Positions 25,037-34,648 are shown, counted from the first letter of the stretch. The stretch: DNA of 37,149 bases from Pseudanabaena sp. M53BS1SP1A06MG (GCA_020404105.1 JADBWH010000081.1:1-37149), one strand, 5' to 3'. Notes: generated by a model not told the origin, from the letters alone. Program-made: numbers and translations.

Positions 25037-27265
25037 ATGTATGTAGAATGGCAGGGCTTTACAGTGGGTAGTTGGACAAAAGAGATTAACATCAGAGATT
25101 TTATCCAAAAGAATTACACACCCTACGAAGGAACTGCTGAGTTTCTGGTTGCACCAACCACTAGAACCCAGCAGCTTTGGAGCGAAGTGCTGGAACTGAT
25201 GAAACTAGAACGTCAAAAGGGGGTATTGGACGTTGATACTAAAGTTCCTGCAGGAATCACTGCCCATGATGCTGGATATATTAATCGTGAACTAGAACTA
25301 ATTGTCGGATTACAGACAGATAAGCCACTCAAACGCGCCATCATGCCCAATGGTGGTATTCGTGTGGTGAAATCGGGACTAGAAGCCTATGGCTATCAAC
25401 TTGATCCCGCCACAGAAGAAGTTTTTTCTAAATATCGCAAAACCCATAATGATGGTGTATTTGATGCTTATACCACGGAAATGCGAAAGGCAAGGAAATC
25501 GGGAATCATTACAGGCTTACCCGATGCCTATGGAAGAGGACGAATTATTGGTGATTATCGTCGGGTAGCCCTCTATGGTGTTGATCGCCTGATTGATGAC
25601 AAGAAGACCCAAAAAGACTCTCTTGAGGTTGATGTCATGGACGAAGAAACTATTCGTCTAAGGGAAGAGCTATCGGAACAAATTCGAGCCTTGTTTGAAC
25701 TCAAGGAAATGGCGGCAAAATATGGCTTTGATATTGGTCGTCCTGCCATGACCGCTAAAGAAGCTTTGCAGTGGCTCTATTTTGGCTACCTAGGAGCAGT
25801 CAAAGAGCAAAATGGTGCTGCCATGTCCCTCGGTCGGGTTTCGACATTTTTAGATATCTATTTCGAGCGTGATCTGCAAAATGGTCAGACTTCGGAAACG
25901 GAATTGCAAGAGTTAGTAGATCATTTTGTGATGAAGTTACGCATGGTGCGCTTCTTGCGTACCCCTGACTACAATGATCTATTCTCAGGCGATCCCACAT
26001 GGGTAACTGAGGCGATCGGTGGCATGAGTGCCGATGGTCGGACTTTAGTGACCAAAAGCAGTTTCCGCTTCCTGCATACATTGGTAAATCTAGGAGCAGC
26101 CCCAGAGCCGAACTTGACGGTTTTATGGTCAGAACACTTGCCTGAGAACTTCAAACTGTTCTGTGCAAAGGTATCCAGCGATACTAGTTCTATTCAATAT
26201 GAAAATGATGACTTGATGCGCCCGATCTATGGCGATGACTATGCGATCGCCTGTTGTGTGTCGGTCATGCGAATTGGTAAGCAGATGCAGTTCTTCGGTG
26301 CGAGGGTTAACCTTGCTAAGACATTGCTCTATGCAATCAATGGTGGTAAGGATGAGAAGTCTGGGGATCAAATCGCTCCCAATTTTGCACCAATTACCAG
26401 TGAATATCTGGATTTTCAAGAAGTTAATGATCGCTTGCAGCAAATGATGGCATGGTTGGCGAAGGCATACATTAATACGCTGAATGTCATTCACTATATG
26501 CATGACAAGTATTGCTACGAGCGCATCGAAATGGCATTGCACGATCGTGATGTCTATCGCACCATGGCTTGTGGTATAGCGGGTCTATCCGTAGTTACGG
26601 ACTCCCTCTCGGCGATTAAATATGCCAAGGTGAAGGTGATTCGCAACGATCAAGGCTTGGCGGTAGATTACGAGACCGAAGGCGAATATCCTAAGTATGG
26701 CAATAACGATGATCACGTCGATAGTATCGCAGTTGACCTTGTTGCAAGATTCATGAATGAGATCCGCAAACATCCTGCCTATCGCCAAGCTGTACCTACG
26801 CAATCGGTACTCACGATTACTTCCAATGTTGTCTATGGCAAGAAAACGGGTAATACTCCCGATGGACGTAGGGCTGGCGAACCCTTTGCCCCTGGAGCAA
26901 ATCCGATGCATGGACGCGACTGTTGCGGCGCGATCGCCTCACTCTCATCGGTTGCCAAACTGCCCTACAGTGATTGTCAGGATGGTATCTCCAATACCTT
27001 CTCGATTGTGCCTGCGGCGTTGGGTAGACAGGAAAGCGATCGCCTCAATAGCCTTGTTGGATTGTTAGATGGTTACTTCCATGATGGTGGATATCACATT
27101 AATGTTAATGCTCTAGATCGCAACACTTTACTAGATGCGATGGAACACCCTGAAAAATATCCACAACTCACAATTCGCGTTTCAGGCTATGCCGTGAACT
27201 TCATCAAGCTCACCCGTGAGCAGCAACTGGACGTGATTAAACGCACGTTCCACGAACGTGTCTAA
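25037..27265 (+). CDS. pflB: Pyruvate formate-lyase (glycyl radical enzyme)
   Basis: It splits pyruvate with CoA into acetyl-CoA and formate, without oxygen or NAD. 742 residues. The catalytic pair Cys406-Cys407 is in [12 protein letters not shown]; the C-terminal radical Gly717 is in [17 protein letters not shown], in the family pattern. Long family stretches such as [20 protein letters not shown] also match. Length is close to E. coli PflB (760). ATG 25037 is chosen over TTG 25022 because GGAGG at 25024-25028 is at ideal spacing. It is followed by a terminator and then pflA, 251 bases on. In a phototroph this enzyme serves dark anaerobic fermentation, as in mat-forming cyanobacteria. Confidence 0.96.
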   Translation: MYVEWQGFTVGSWTKEINIRDFIQKNYTPYEGTAEFLVAPTTRTQQLWSEVLELMKLERQKGVLDVDTKVPAGITAHDAGYINRELELIVGLQTDKPLKRAIMPNGGIRVVKSGLEAYGYQLDPATEEVFSKYRKTHNDGVFDAYTTEMRKARKSGIITGLPDAYGRGRIIGDYRRVALYGVDRLIDDKKTQKDSLEVDVMDEETIRLREELSEQIRALFELKEMAAKYGFDIGRPAMTAKEALQWLYFGYLGAVKEQNGAAMSLGRVSTFLDIYFERDLQNGQTSETELQELVDHFVMKLRMVRFLRTPDYNDLFSGDPTWVTEAIGGMSADGRTLVTKSSFRFLHTLVNLGAAPEPNLTVLWSEHLPENFKLFCAKVSSDTSSIQYENDDLMRPIYGDDYAIACCVSVMRIGKQMQFFGARVNLAKTLLYAINGGKDEKSGDQIAPNFAPITSEYLDFQEVNDRLQQMMAWLAKAYINTLNVIHYMHDKYCYERIEMALHDRDVYRTMACGIAGLSVVTDSLSAIKYAKVKVIRNDQGLAVDYETEGEYPKYGNNDDHVDSIAVDLVARFMNEIRKHPAYRQAVPTQSVLTITSNVVYGKKTGNTPDGRRAGEPFAPGANPMHGRDCCGAIASLSSVAKLPYSDCQDGISNTFSIVPAALGRQESDRLNSLVGLLDGYFHDGGYHINVNALDRNTLLDAMEHPEKYPQLTIRVSGYAVNFIKLTREQQLDVIKRTFHERV

Positions 27266-27268
27266 TCG

Positions 27269-27304
27269 ATAAAGAGTACTGCAAAGCGGCACTCTTTATA
27301 AAAA
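27269..27304 (+). terminator. Terminator-like hairpin after pflB
   Basis: A 9-bp stem ATAAAGAGT/ACTCTTTAT (27269-27277 with 27291-27299) with a 13-base loop. AAAAA follows, not T, on the plus strand, so it is a weak terminator. It may leave read-through to pflA. Confidence 0.45.
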
Positions 27305-27306
27305 TT

Positions 27307-27485
27307 GGTAGTCATGCAACGTAACTGTGTTGCGGGCGCAAAGCGCTCGCAACACAGTTAATAAAAAAATTACTTTTAGGACTTACGCATTGGGTAGATG
27401 TGGTGCGGGCTTCGCCCGCACCACATCTACCTCAAGCCTAATAAATTCGTTCGGTTTACGTAAGTCCTAACTTTGCAACACTACC
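27307..27485. mobile_element. 81-bp element (copy C) interrupted by a 95-bp element
   Basis: Reverse-oriented copy of 12163-12243. The outer ends GGTAGTCATGCAACGTAA (27307) and GCAACACTACC (ending 27485) match; the core hairpin has a GGGCGC/GCGCTC mismatch. Inside lies 27376-27470, flanked by CTT on both sides (27373-27375 and 27471-27473). The total is 179 bases; removing 95 plus one 3-base duplication leaves exactly 81. Confidence 0.82.
27376..27470. mobile_element. 95-bp inverted-repeat element (MITE), inserted in copy C
   Basis: The ends TTAGGACTTACG and CGTAAGTCCTAA are perfect 12-bp inverted repeats. A central hairpin GTGGTGCGGGC...GCCCGCACCAC has loop TTC. The left ~36 bases match 10577-10680. 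Flanking CTT duplications point to insertion, not chance. Confidence 0.85.
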
Positions 27486-27516
27486 TAAAAATTATTGAGG
27501 TTATTGAGGAAATTTA

Positions 27517-28257
27517 ATGTCTGGAGTTGGACGTATTCATTCTATTGAAACTTTCGGTACACTCGATGGACCAGGGATCAGATTTATTGTCTTCACGCAG
27601 GGCTGCCCTTTGCGCTGTCTTTACTGTCATAACCCAGACTGTCGAAATGCCCATGATGGCAAAGAAGTTACGGTTGATTATCTGATAAATGAGATCAAAA
27701 AATGTAAATCGTTCATTCGTAAAGGTGGCGTAACCATAAGCGGTGGGGAACCATTGATGCAGCCTGAATTTACGAGGGAGATCTTGTCGCGTTGTCATCA
27801 GTTGGGCTTGCATACCGCCATTGATACATCGGGCTACTGTGCGATCAAAGTTGCGAAACCCGTTCTCGAAGAAACTGACCTAGTTTTGCTGGATATCAAA
27901 TCCTACATTCCTGAACTCTATTACAAAGTTACCAGCGTTTCTATTGAGCCAACTCTAACAATGGCGAGATATCTGAGTGACATTGGTAAACCTGTATGGA
28001 TTCGATTTGTATTAGTGCCACATCTCACCGATAACACGGACAATATAAATCAACTCGCAGATTTTATCGCCACCCTCAAAAATGTGGAGCGATTAGAAGT
28101 TTTACCATTTCACAAAATGGGGGAATATAAATGGGAGCAACTAGGTTTGCCCTATTCCCTCAAAGACACACCACCAGCACCACCCGAACTCGTACAGCAA
28201 ACAGTTAATATATTTCGCGATCGCGGAATTAATACCATTGGGGCAACTGTGCTTTAA
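27517..28257 (+). CDS. pflA: Pyruvate formate-lyase activating enzyme (radical SAM)
   Basis: It uses S-adenosylmethionine and a [4Fe-4S] cluster to place the glycyl radical on PflB. 246 residues, as for E. coli PflA. The cluster motif CxxxCxxC is Cys30, Cys34, Cys37 in GCPLRCLYCHNPDC, preceded by the typical IHSIETFGTLDGPGIRF. GGVTISGGEPLMQPEF (about 70-86) and HKMGEYKWEQLG near the C-terminus are family segments. A GAGGAA lies upstream of ATG 27517. It is separated from pflB by the nested repeat, so it may have its own promoter. Confidence 0.95.
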   Translation: MSGVGRIHSIETFGTLDGPGIRFIVFTQGCPLRCLYCHNPDCRNAHDGKEVTVDYLINEIKKCKSFIRKGGVTISGGEPLMQPEFTREILSRCHQLGLHTAIDTSGYCAIKVAKPVLEETDLVLLDIKSYIPELYYKVTSVSIEPTLTMARYLSDIGKPVWIRFVLVPHLTDNTDNINQLADFIATLKNVERLEVLPFHKMGEYKWEQLGLPYSLKDTPPAPPELVQQTVNIFRDRGINTIGATVL

Positions 28258-28298
28258 TCATGCGATCGCTCTGCCGCTAGAAAAATTAAGAATTAGAA

Positions 28299-28664
28299 TC
28301 AAGAATTAGCTTGCTGTAATTCATCGATCGCTGCCATCACATGGGTGGCATACATCAAAGCAGGACCACCGCCCATAAAGATGGCGACACCAAGTACTTC
28401 TGTAATTTCTTCTTTGGTTGCTCCTGCATGAAGAGCAGAATTGGTATGGAAGGCAATGCAATCGTCGCAGTGAATTGCAACAGCGATCGCTAGAGCAATT
28501 AATTCTTTGGTTTTACTATCGATGACACCCGACGCTGACGAAGCTTTACTGAGCGCGTAGAAATCCTTCATTACTTCAGGAATCGCGGTGGATAGTTTAC
28601 CAGTGTAGCTGCGAATGTGTTTCATTTGGTCAGCATAGGAATGCTTGGTTGTAGATTCAGACAT
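28299..28664 (-). CDS. AhpD-like / carboxymuconolactone decarboxylase-family protein
   Basis: 121 residues, almost all alpha-helical. The motif HCDDCIAFHTNSALHAGATKEEI (about 65-87) has the CxxC (Cys66, Cys69) and the His73 that mark AhpD-type peroxidase-like proteins; the rest matches the ~50-residue CMD domain. Members reduce peroxides with lipoyl-linked thiols (AhpD needs dihydrolipoamide) or act as small redox carriers. It sits on the opposite strand between pflA and the dehydrogenase operon, next to a lipoyl-E2 gene, which would suit a dihydrolipoamide-linked role. That is an inference from position only. Confidence 0.85.
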   Translation of the reverse strand: MSESTTKHSYADQMKHIRSYTGKLSTAIPEVMKDFYALSKASSASGVIDSKTKELIALAIAVAIHCDDCIAFHTNSALHAGATKEEITEVLGVAIFMGGGPALMYATHVMAAIDELQQANS

Positions 28665-28760
28665 AGTGAACCTCCAATGAAATTGAGAATAATTGATGTT
28701 TTGATACTTTTATTGTGCCGCACTCAAAATGAAAACATCAAAACCTTCACTTTAATTAAT

Positions 28761-28867
28761 CTATAGCGGTTTTCAAATGAGTGTGTACTCATTTGAAAAT
28801 AAAAAATCAGTCCCATTAAGAGTTTTGAGTTTTCATTTTGCTTACGGGAAAATGAAAACCGCTATAG
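28761..28867. mobile_element. 107-bp MITE, copy 2
   Basis: Same structure and exact length as copies 1 and 3, ends CTATAGCGGTTTTCA and TGAAAACCGCTATAG. The left inner hairpin TTTTCAAATGAG/CTCATTTGAAAA is perfect here. It lies between the AhpD-like gene and the acs operon. Confidence 0.88.
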
Positions 28868-29089
28868 TTACAAAAGCTACAAGTTGGTTACGAACTGTGA
28901 CATTAAGTCATTTTTAAAGACATTGTGGAATATTCTTAGTATATAACTTGATAGAGTTGCTAAAACTCTATCACAGCAAAGAACTTGCCCGACCTAACCT
29001 CTTCCCAAATAGGTTGGAAATATTTGTATGAATTATGCATTTTAAAGCAAGTTTTTTAGTCATTCAGTTTACTCGGAGGTTGTCTAAAA
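28868..29089 (+). promoter_or_regulatory. Leader region of the acs-E1-E2-ACP operon
   Basis: It contains the palindrome TGACATTAAGTCA (28898-28910), a candidate operator, and the hairpin GATAGAGTT/AACTCTATC (28950-28958 with 28964-28972, loop GCTAA). A GGAGGTT precedes the ATG by 8 bases (29075-29081). No clear -35/-10 pair at good spacing was found, and no NtcA-type (GTA-N8-TAC) or FNR-type box was seen. Confidence 0.4.
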
Positions 29090-30847
29090 ATGGACTGGAA
29101 ACCGATTGAGAAACCTAAAATACAGGGAACTGTGCTTCCGAATTTATTGAACTATGAGGAAACTTGCAGCACATTTTCTTGGGATAAGATCGCTAATGAG
29201 CTAAAGAGTGTGAGTGATCGCCAAGGTATCAATATTGCTGATATTGCGATTGATCGCCATGCCACAGGTACTAATGGCGATCAGCTGGCAATGCGCTTTA
29301 TTGGCAAAGATTGGACAATTATCGATTTTAGCTACAACCAGTTGAAAGCAGAAAGTAATCGATTTGCGAATGTCTTGCAAAGCTTGGGTGTGGCGAAAGG
29401 CGATCGGGTATTTGTACTAGCAGGGCGGATTCCCGCGTTGTATATTGCAGCGCTTGGCACGTTGAAAAATGGCAGTGTTTTCTGTCCAATGTTTTCCGCC
29501 TTTGGTCCCGAACCAATTTATCAACGGATGGAACGTGGTGATGCCAAGGTATTGATTACGACAAAATTGCTTTATAAGCAGAAAGTCGATACTTTACGAT
29601 CACGCTTACCCAAGTTGCAATACATTCTATTAGCTGATGCTGAAGAAGATGTTGACGAAGGCTTGCTGTCATTGCCAAGACTGATGAAAGCGGCGGCTGA
29701 GGAGTTTAGCACCGTCGCCACTGAGCCAGAGGATATGGCTCTGCTCCACTTTACAAGTGGCACAACGGGAATGCCTAAAGGGGCGATTCACGTTCATCAA
29801 GCGGTCTATATGCATTACATGACTGCAAAATATGTCCTCGATTTGCACCCCGATGATATCTATTGGTGTACTGCTGACCCTGGTTGGGTCACAGGCACTT
29901 CCTATGGCATCATTGCACCGCTTACCCATGGAATTACTAGCATCATTGATGAAGCGGAATTTGATGCTGATCGCTGGTATCGCATTCTGGAAACTCAAAA
30001 AGTCAGCGTTTGGTACACGGCTCCCACCGCAATTCGGCGCTTGATGCGAATGGATATTGAGCCACGCCAACAGTATGACTTGAGCCACTTGCGTCTAGTT
30101 TGTAGCGTTGGTGAACCGCTTAATCCTGAAGCTGTGGTTTGGGGGCTAGAGAAGCTGGGATTACCTATTCACGATAATTGGTGGCAAACCGAAACAGGTG
30201 GCATTGCGATCGCCAACTATGACTCAATGGATATTCGTCCTGGTTCGATGGGTCGTCCTTTGCCCAGTATTGAAGCGGCGATCATTAGGCGACATGAAGA
30301 TGGAACCTTAGAAGTGATCGACAAACCAAATATGGATGGCGATCTTGCCCTACGTCCTAATTGGCCCTCAATGTTTCGCGACTATCTCCATGATGAGGCG
30401 CGTTATCGTAAATGTTTTGTCGGTGGTTGGTATATCACGGGCGACTTAGCGATGCGCGATGAAGACGGTTATTTCTGGTTTGTTGGTCGTGAAGATGACA
30501 TCATCAAAACCTCTGGGCATATGGTGGGTCCTTTTGAAGTGGAAAGCGCCTTAATGGAACATCCTGCGGTGGCAGAAGCAGGTGTAATTGGTAAACCCAA
30601 CCCTACCATTGGCGAACTGGTGAAAGCATTTGTATCTCTAAAACCTAGCCATCAACCCAGCGAATCGTTGCGGTTGGAATTGATTGGATTTGCCCGCCAA
30701 AAATTAGGATCGGCGATCGCACCCAAGGAACTGGAATTTCAAGACAATTTACCCAAAACCCGCAGTGGTAAAATCATGCGTCGCTTGCTCAAAGCCCGTG
30801 AACTGGGTTTACCCGAAGGCGATTTATCGACATTGGAGACAAACTAA
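29090..30847 (+). CDS. Acetyl-CoA synthetase-like acyl-CoA ligase (AMP-forming)
   Basis: ANL-superfamily ligase that activates a short acid via acyl-AMP to acyl-CoA. 585 residues. Motifs: [10 protein letters not shown] (222-231), [14 protein letters not shown] with Trp266 (the residue that limits acyl size in acetyl-CoA synthetases), NWWQTETGG (about 363), [20 protein letters not shown], and [11 protein letters not shown] with Lys561 near the C-terminus, the site that is acetylated to regulate the enzyme. It resembles Bacillus AcsA (about 570 aa) more than the longer E. coli Acs. It overlaps the next gene by one base (TAATG). Acetate is the natural first guess; other small acids are possible. 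Confidence 0.85.
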   Translation: MDWKPIEKPKIQGTVLPNLLNYEETCSTFSWDKIANELKSVSDRQGINIADIAIDRHATGTNGDQLAMRFIGKDWTIIDFSYNQLKAESNRFANVLQSLGVAKGDRVFVLAGRIPALYIAALGTLKNGSVFCPMFSAFGPEPIYQRMERGDAKVLITTKLLYKQKVDTLRSRLPKLQYILLADAEEDVDEGLLSLPRLMKAAAEEFSTVATEPEDMALLHFTSGTTGMPKGAIHVHQAVYMHYMTAKYVLDLHPDDIYWCTADPGWVTGTSYGIIAPLTHGITSIIDEAEFDADRWYRILETQKVSVWYTAPTAIRRLMRMDIEPRQQYDLSHLRLVCSVGEPLNPEAVVWGLEKLGLPIHDNWWQTETGGIAIANYDSMDIRPGSMGRPLPSIEAAIIRRHEDGTLEVIDKPNMDGDLALRPNWPSMFRDYLHDEARYRKCFVGGWYITGDLAMRDEDGYFWFVGREDDIIKTSGHMVGPFEVESALMEHPAVAEAGVIGKPNPTIGELVKAFVSLKPSHQPSESLRLELIGFARQKLGSAIAPKELEFQDNLPKTRSGKIMRRLLKARELGLPEGDLSTLETN

Positions 30848-31929
30848 TGAAGAATAAAACGGCTGTGGAGTCGCATTCCTTGCCAAAATCGGCTCTTACT
30901 AATCCTATAGATCCCAATCACGCACAGCATTTACGCGATCTCCTTCAGCAAATGCTGCGGATTCGACACTTTGAAGATAAATGTGCAGAACTCTATAGTG
31001 CCATGAAAATTCGTGGTTTCCTACATCTTTACAATGGTGAAGAAGCGATCGCTGTTGGCGTGATGCAATCATTAAAGCCCGAAGATGCGATCGTGGCGAC
31101 CTACCGTGAACATGGTCAGGCTCTAGCGCGAGGAGTTCCCATGAATGTGGTGATGGCAGAAATGTTTGGCAAACTAGAAGGTTGCTGTCGCGGTCGTGGC
31201 GGTTCTATGCACCTATTTCATAAGGAGAATCGCTTCTATGGCGGCAATGCGATCGTTGGCGGAGGGTTGCCCCTTGCCGTAGGGCTTGCCCTAGCCGATA
31301 GAAAACTCGGTAGAAAGCAAGTCACCTGTTGTTTCTTTGGTGATGGAGCCGCCGCCGAGGGTGAGTTCCACGAAGCGATGAATCTGGCGGCACTGTGGAA
31401 AGTTCCACTTCTGTTTATCTGTGAAAATAATCTTTATGCGATGGGTACTGCGATCGAGTTCTCCCATTCAGTCAATAACTTCACCGAAAAAGCCAAAAGT
31501 TACGGCATGGAGAACGCCTCTGTGGATGGCATGGATGTTATAGCTGTAGAAGATGCAGCGCGAAAGGCTGTGGAGTTTGTTCGTGATCGGATGAAGCCCT
31601 TTTTCTTAGAATGTCGCACCTATCGCTTCCGAGCCCATTCTATGTTTGATGCTGAACTGTATCGTGACAAAAAAGAAGTGGAAGAATGGAAACAACGTTG
31701 CCCGATCGCCACTTTAACCCAAAAATTGCAAGCTCAAGATTTACTGAGCGATCAAGATCTCGCCACCATGAAAACCTCAATCGATCGGGAAATCGACGCG
31801 GCGATCACCTTTGCAGAAGCGGGTACTTGGGAACCGATAGAGGACTTAACTCGCTTTGTTTATTCTGAGCCAAATTCTGAATCAAATTCTGAAATGACTA
31901 CCAGCGATCAGCAAGCGAGGGTGTTATGA
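30847..31929 (+). CDS. 2-oxoacid dehydrogenase E1 alpha (pyruvate/acetoin type)
   Basis: ThDP-dependent decarboxylase subunit. 360 residues. Thiamine motif [20 protein letters not shown] (GDG at 165-167) ending ENN (193-195); earlier [20 protein letters not shown] and [13 protein letters not shown] are family signatures; [22 protein letters not shown] (about 258-279) includes the usual regulatory-loop region. The C-terminal tail (about 340-360) is short and acidic, without a known role. It overlaps the ligase gene by 1 base and the E1 beta gene by 4 (ATGA), so translation is likely coupled. Confidence 0.9.
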   Translation: MKNKTAVESHSLPKSALTNPIDPNHAQHLRDLLQQMLRIRHFEDKCAELYSAMKIRGFLHLYNGEEAIAVGVMQSLKPEDAIVATYREHGQALARGVPMNVVMAEMFGKLEGCCRGRGGSMHLFHKENRFYGGNAIVGGGLPLAVGLALADRKLGRKQVTCCFFGDGAAAEGEFHEAMNLAALWKVPLLFICENNLYAMGTAIEFSHSVNNFTEKAKSYGMENASVDGMDVIAVEDAARKAVEFVRDRMKPFFLECRTYRFRAHSMFDAELYRDKKEVEEWKQRCPIATLTQKLQAQDLLSDQDLATMKTSIDREIDAAITFAEAGTWEPIEDLTRFVYSEPNSESNSEMTTSDQQARVL

Positions 31930-32987
31930 ATGCATTTACAGATCTTTTTACGGAAGCCATGCCCAATGTGGCAACGAGTGAAGCCAACGGTAAAACACCA
32001 CCCAAAATCCATATCAGCTATCGTGAAGCTGTCCGTGAGGCGATGCGCGAGGCGTTACAGAAGGACGATCGCGTGTTCTTGATGGGTGAGGATGTGGGAC
32101 GCTATGGCGGCGCTTTTGGCGTGAGCAAAGGAATGTTGCAAGAATTTGGTGCTGAGCGAATCTTAGATACACCTCTGAGTGAATCTGGTTTTACAGGAGC
32201 AGGCATCGGTGCAGCCATCAATGGAATGCGTCCGATTGTGGAAGTAATGACCGTGAACTTTAGTTTGCTTGCCGCCGACCAAATTCTCAACAATGCCGCT
32301 ACTTATCTGCACATGTCGGGCGGACTTTTCAATGTGCCGCTAGTAATTCGCATGGGAACGGGCGGCGGTAAACAGTTAGCCGCGCAACATTCCCATAGTT
32401 TGGAATGTTGGTATGCCCATATTCCAGGAATTAAAGTGCTAGTGCCTGCGGTGTTGGAAGATGCACGAGGAATGCTCTGGACGGCGCTGCAAGATCCCGA
32501 TCCTGTGCTGATCTTTGAGAACACTCTGCTCTATAACATGGAAGGTGAAATTGCTGCCGATGCAGGAGCCGTGAATATAGATCGTGCCGCTATACGTCGA
32601 GAAGGTCAAGATATCACCTTGATCAGCTACAGTATGAGTCTGTTTAAAGCCATGGAAGCCGCCGAAATCCTAGCGAAAGAAGGTATTGTAGCCGAGGTGA
32701 TCGATTTGCGAACCCTGCGTCCCCTTGATGATGCTACGATTTGCGCTTCCATTAGCAAAACTCATCGGGCAATAATTATTGATGAAGGTTGGCGCAGTGG
32801 CAGTATTTCTGCCGAAATTAGTGCTCGGATTATGGAACAAGCTTTTTATGAGCTTGATGCCCCTGTTGAGCGAATTTGTGCGGTGGAAGTTCCCATTCCC
32901 TATGCTAGTCATTTAGAGCAAGCCGCACTTCCACAGGTAGAAACGATTGTGAAAACTGTACGCAGGATGGTGACAAAACATGGCTGA
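31926..32987 (+). CDS. 2-oxoacid dehydrogenase E1 beta
   Basis: 353 residues. Catalytic-face segments: [19 protein letters not shown] (about 58-76), [19 protein letters not shown] (about 79-97), [15 protein letters not shown] (about 142-156), [13 protein letters not shown] (about 190-202), and the C-terminal [15 protein letters not shown]. These match transketolase-like E1 beta subunits of pyruvate and acetoin dehydrogenases. The N-terminal ~30 residues are an extension without conserved features. It forms the alpha2beta2 E1 with the gene just upstream and overlaps the E2 gene by 8 bases. Confidence 0.9.
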   Translation: MNAFTDLFTEAMPNVATSEANGKTPPKIHISYREAVREAMREALQKDDRVFLMGEDVGRYGGAFGVSKGMLQEFGAERILDTPLSESGFTGAGIGAAINGMRPIVEVMTVNFSLLAADQILNNAATYLHMSGGLFNVPLVIRMGTGGGKQLAAQHSHSLECWYAHIPGIKVLVPAVLEDARGMLWTALQDPDPVLIFENTLLYNMEGEIAADAGAVNIDRAAIRREGQDITLISYSMSLFKAMEAAEILAKEGIVAEVIDLRTLRPLDDATICASISKTHRAIIIDEGWRSGSISAEISARIMEQAFYELDAPVERICAVEVPIPYASHLEQAALPQVETIVKTVRRMVTKHG

Positions 32988-34218
32988 TTTTTGTATGCCG
33001 AGTCTAGGCGCAGACATGAGAACTGGCACGCTAGTCGAGTGGCACGTTAAACAGGGTGATCGCCTAAAGCGTGGTGACATCATCGCCGATGTCGAAACCG
33101 ATAAGGGCATCATGGAGATCGAAATCTTTATGGATGGCATTGTCGAGGAACTATTACTAGAAAAGGGAACCAAGGTTCCTGTGGGTACGGTGATGGCAAG
33201 AATTCTCACTGAAGAGACTGCCAAAGTTGAAGTCGTGCCAGTCACTTCTGCTGCACCTACGATAATTACTCCGCCAGAAATCTCCAAAGAGATTCCTCTA
33301 GCGACACCTACTCCTGCAATCACTAAACAAGAACGTTTGCGAATCTCTCCCATGGCGCGAAAATTAGCGACGGAATTGGGCATAGATCTAAGCAAAGTCC
33401 AAGGTACGGGCGCTGATGGTGCAATTCAACAAATAGATATTGAACGTGCCGCCGCATCACAAGTTCAGCCAGTTGCCAAAGCCTCCATTGAGCCAGTTAC
33501 AGAAAAGACTGTCACAGAAAAAGCACCTGCTAAATCTAGCTCAACCAGCGATTTTCAAGCAGGAATGCGACGGGCGATTGCTGCCGCTATGTCCTTAGCA
33601 AATCGCGATATTCCGCATTACTATCTCGAAACTCGCATCGATATGAGCCATCCTTTGCAATGGCTAGAAGCCGAAAATCAAAGGCGATCAATCAAAGATC
33701 GGATTCTGCCCGTTGTGCTGTTGATTAAGGCTGTAGCGCGATCACTAGTCGATGTTCCCGAACTAAATGGCTATTGGATCGGCGATCGGCTTGAAGTGCA
33801 AGAAGGAATTCATATCGGTTTTGCGATTTCACTACGACAAGGCGGATTGGTCACACCCGCGATCCATCATGCTGATCTAAAAACCCTTGATGAATTGATG
33901 GCAGCAATGCGCGACCTAATTGCAAGAACCAGAAGCGGACATCTTCGCAGTTCGGAACTATCCGATGCCACGATTACACTCACAAATCTAGGCGATATCG
34001 GCGTAGAAAAAGTCTACGGTGTCATCTATCCTCCTCAAGTGGCGATCGTGGGTTTTGGCAAAATCGCTGAACAGCCTTGGGCAGAGCATGGCATGGTGGG
34101 CGCTCGTCCAGTGGTTACTGCGACGATCGCTGGCGATCATCGGGCTACCGATGGCATGGTGGGCGCGAAGTTTCTGCAAGCTTTGAATGTTCACTTACAA
34201 GACATTCAAAATCTTTAA
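32980..34218 (+). CDS. 2-oxoacid dehydrogenase E2 (lipoyl acyltransferase)
   Basis: 412 residues. One lipoyl domain (1-78) with lipoylation Lys42 in [12 protein letters not shown]; the residue after the lysine is Gly rather than the usual Ala. The peripheral-subunit-binding domain is at 121-157 ([20 protein letters not shown]), which should bind E1 and/or E3. Pro/Thr-rich linkers separate the domains. The catalytic core runs from about 190 to the end, with [17 protein letters not shown] and the active-site GDHRATDGM (His387, Asp391). The acyl acceptor is normally CoA. No E3 (dihydrolipoamide dehydrogenase) gene follows; an ACP gene starts 29 bases later. Confidence 0.92.
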   Translation: MADFCMPSLGADMRTGTLVEWHVKQGDRLKRGDIIADVETDKGIMEIEIFMDGIVEELLLEKGTKVPVGTVMARILTEETAKVEVVPVTSAAPTIITPPEISKEIPLATPTPAITKQERLRISPMARKLATELGIDLSKVQGTGADGAIQQIDIERAAASQVQPVAKASIEPVTEKTVTEKAPAKSSSTSDFQAGMRRAIAAAMSLANRDIPHYYLETRIDMSHPLQWLEAENQRRSIKDRILPVVLLIKAVARSLVDVPELNGYWIGDRLEVQEGIHIGFAISLRQGGLVTPAIHHADLKTLDELMAAMRDLIARTRSGHLRSSELSDATITLTNLGDIGVEKVYGVIYPPQVAIVGFGKIAEQPWAEHGMVGARPVVTATIAGDHRATDGMVGAKFLQALNVHLQDIQNL

Positions 34219-34247
34219 AATCAAATTAAATTTAGAGGTGATTCCCA

Positions 34248-34499
34248 ATGGCTAAAGCTAGCGAAATTGCAATCAAAGAATCGATCTTCAAATTGCTAGG
34301 CAACATTGCTCCTGAAGCTGATCTCGAAAGTCTGGATGATAACGAAGATATTCGCCAGACTTTAGGAATTGATTCCTTTGATTTTCTGAATTTATTGATT
34401 GGACTCAGCGAAGAATTTAAAATTGAAATTCCCGAAGCCGACTATGGCAAACTGATCTCTCTCAAAGATATGATTGCTTACATTATAAAGCTGACTTGA
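34248..34499 (+). CDS. Free-standing acyl carrier protein
   Basis: 83 residues. The phosphopantetheine serine is Ser43 in GIDSFDFLNLL (the DSL-like motif is DSF). The four-helix acidic pattern is typical. AGAGGTGAT just upstream of ATG 34248 is a good ribosome binding site, so it is made with the operon but is not overlapped. It differs from the usual FabF-linked AcpP (GADSLDTVEL type) in its hydrophobic DSFDFLN core, so it is probably a dedicated carrier. Its partner enzymes cannot be told from sequence; position suggests the E2 enzyme upstream or the ligase. Confidence 0.88.
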   Translation: MAKASEIAIKESIFKLLGNIAPEADLESLDDNEDIRQTLGIDSFDFLNLLIGLSEEFKIEIPEADYGKLISLKDMIAYIIKLT

Positions 34500-34505
34500 T
34501 TTAAG

Positions 34506-34642
34506 GGTACTGGTTCCGTCTGATAGGATTATTTGGCTAAAAGCCTTGTCAGGTAGGGTTTTAGTCGTTTTATGATTAAATCGTCGAAATCTAGAGACCA
34601 AAAGAGTTTCATGGCTTTTTCCCATATCGCGGAACCAGTACC
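34506..34642. mobile_element. 137-bp element with perfect 13-bp terminal inverted repeats
   Basis: Ends GGTACTGGTTCCG (34506-34518) and CGGAACCAGTACC (34630-34642). The interior shows no coding frame. It looks like a MITE or deleted insertion sequence in the convergent gap after the ACP gene. No target duplication is visible. Confidence 0.7.
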
Positions 34643-34648
34643 GCGCTG

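Noticed and set aside
26129-26542. Open frame of 137 residues on the minus strand inside pflB
   Set aside because: Shadow of a strongly conserved gene; composition has no family features. The same applies to other antisense frames in ho1, the acs operon and the DUF255 gene.
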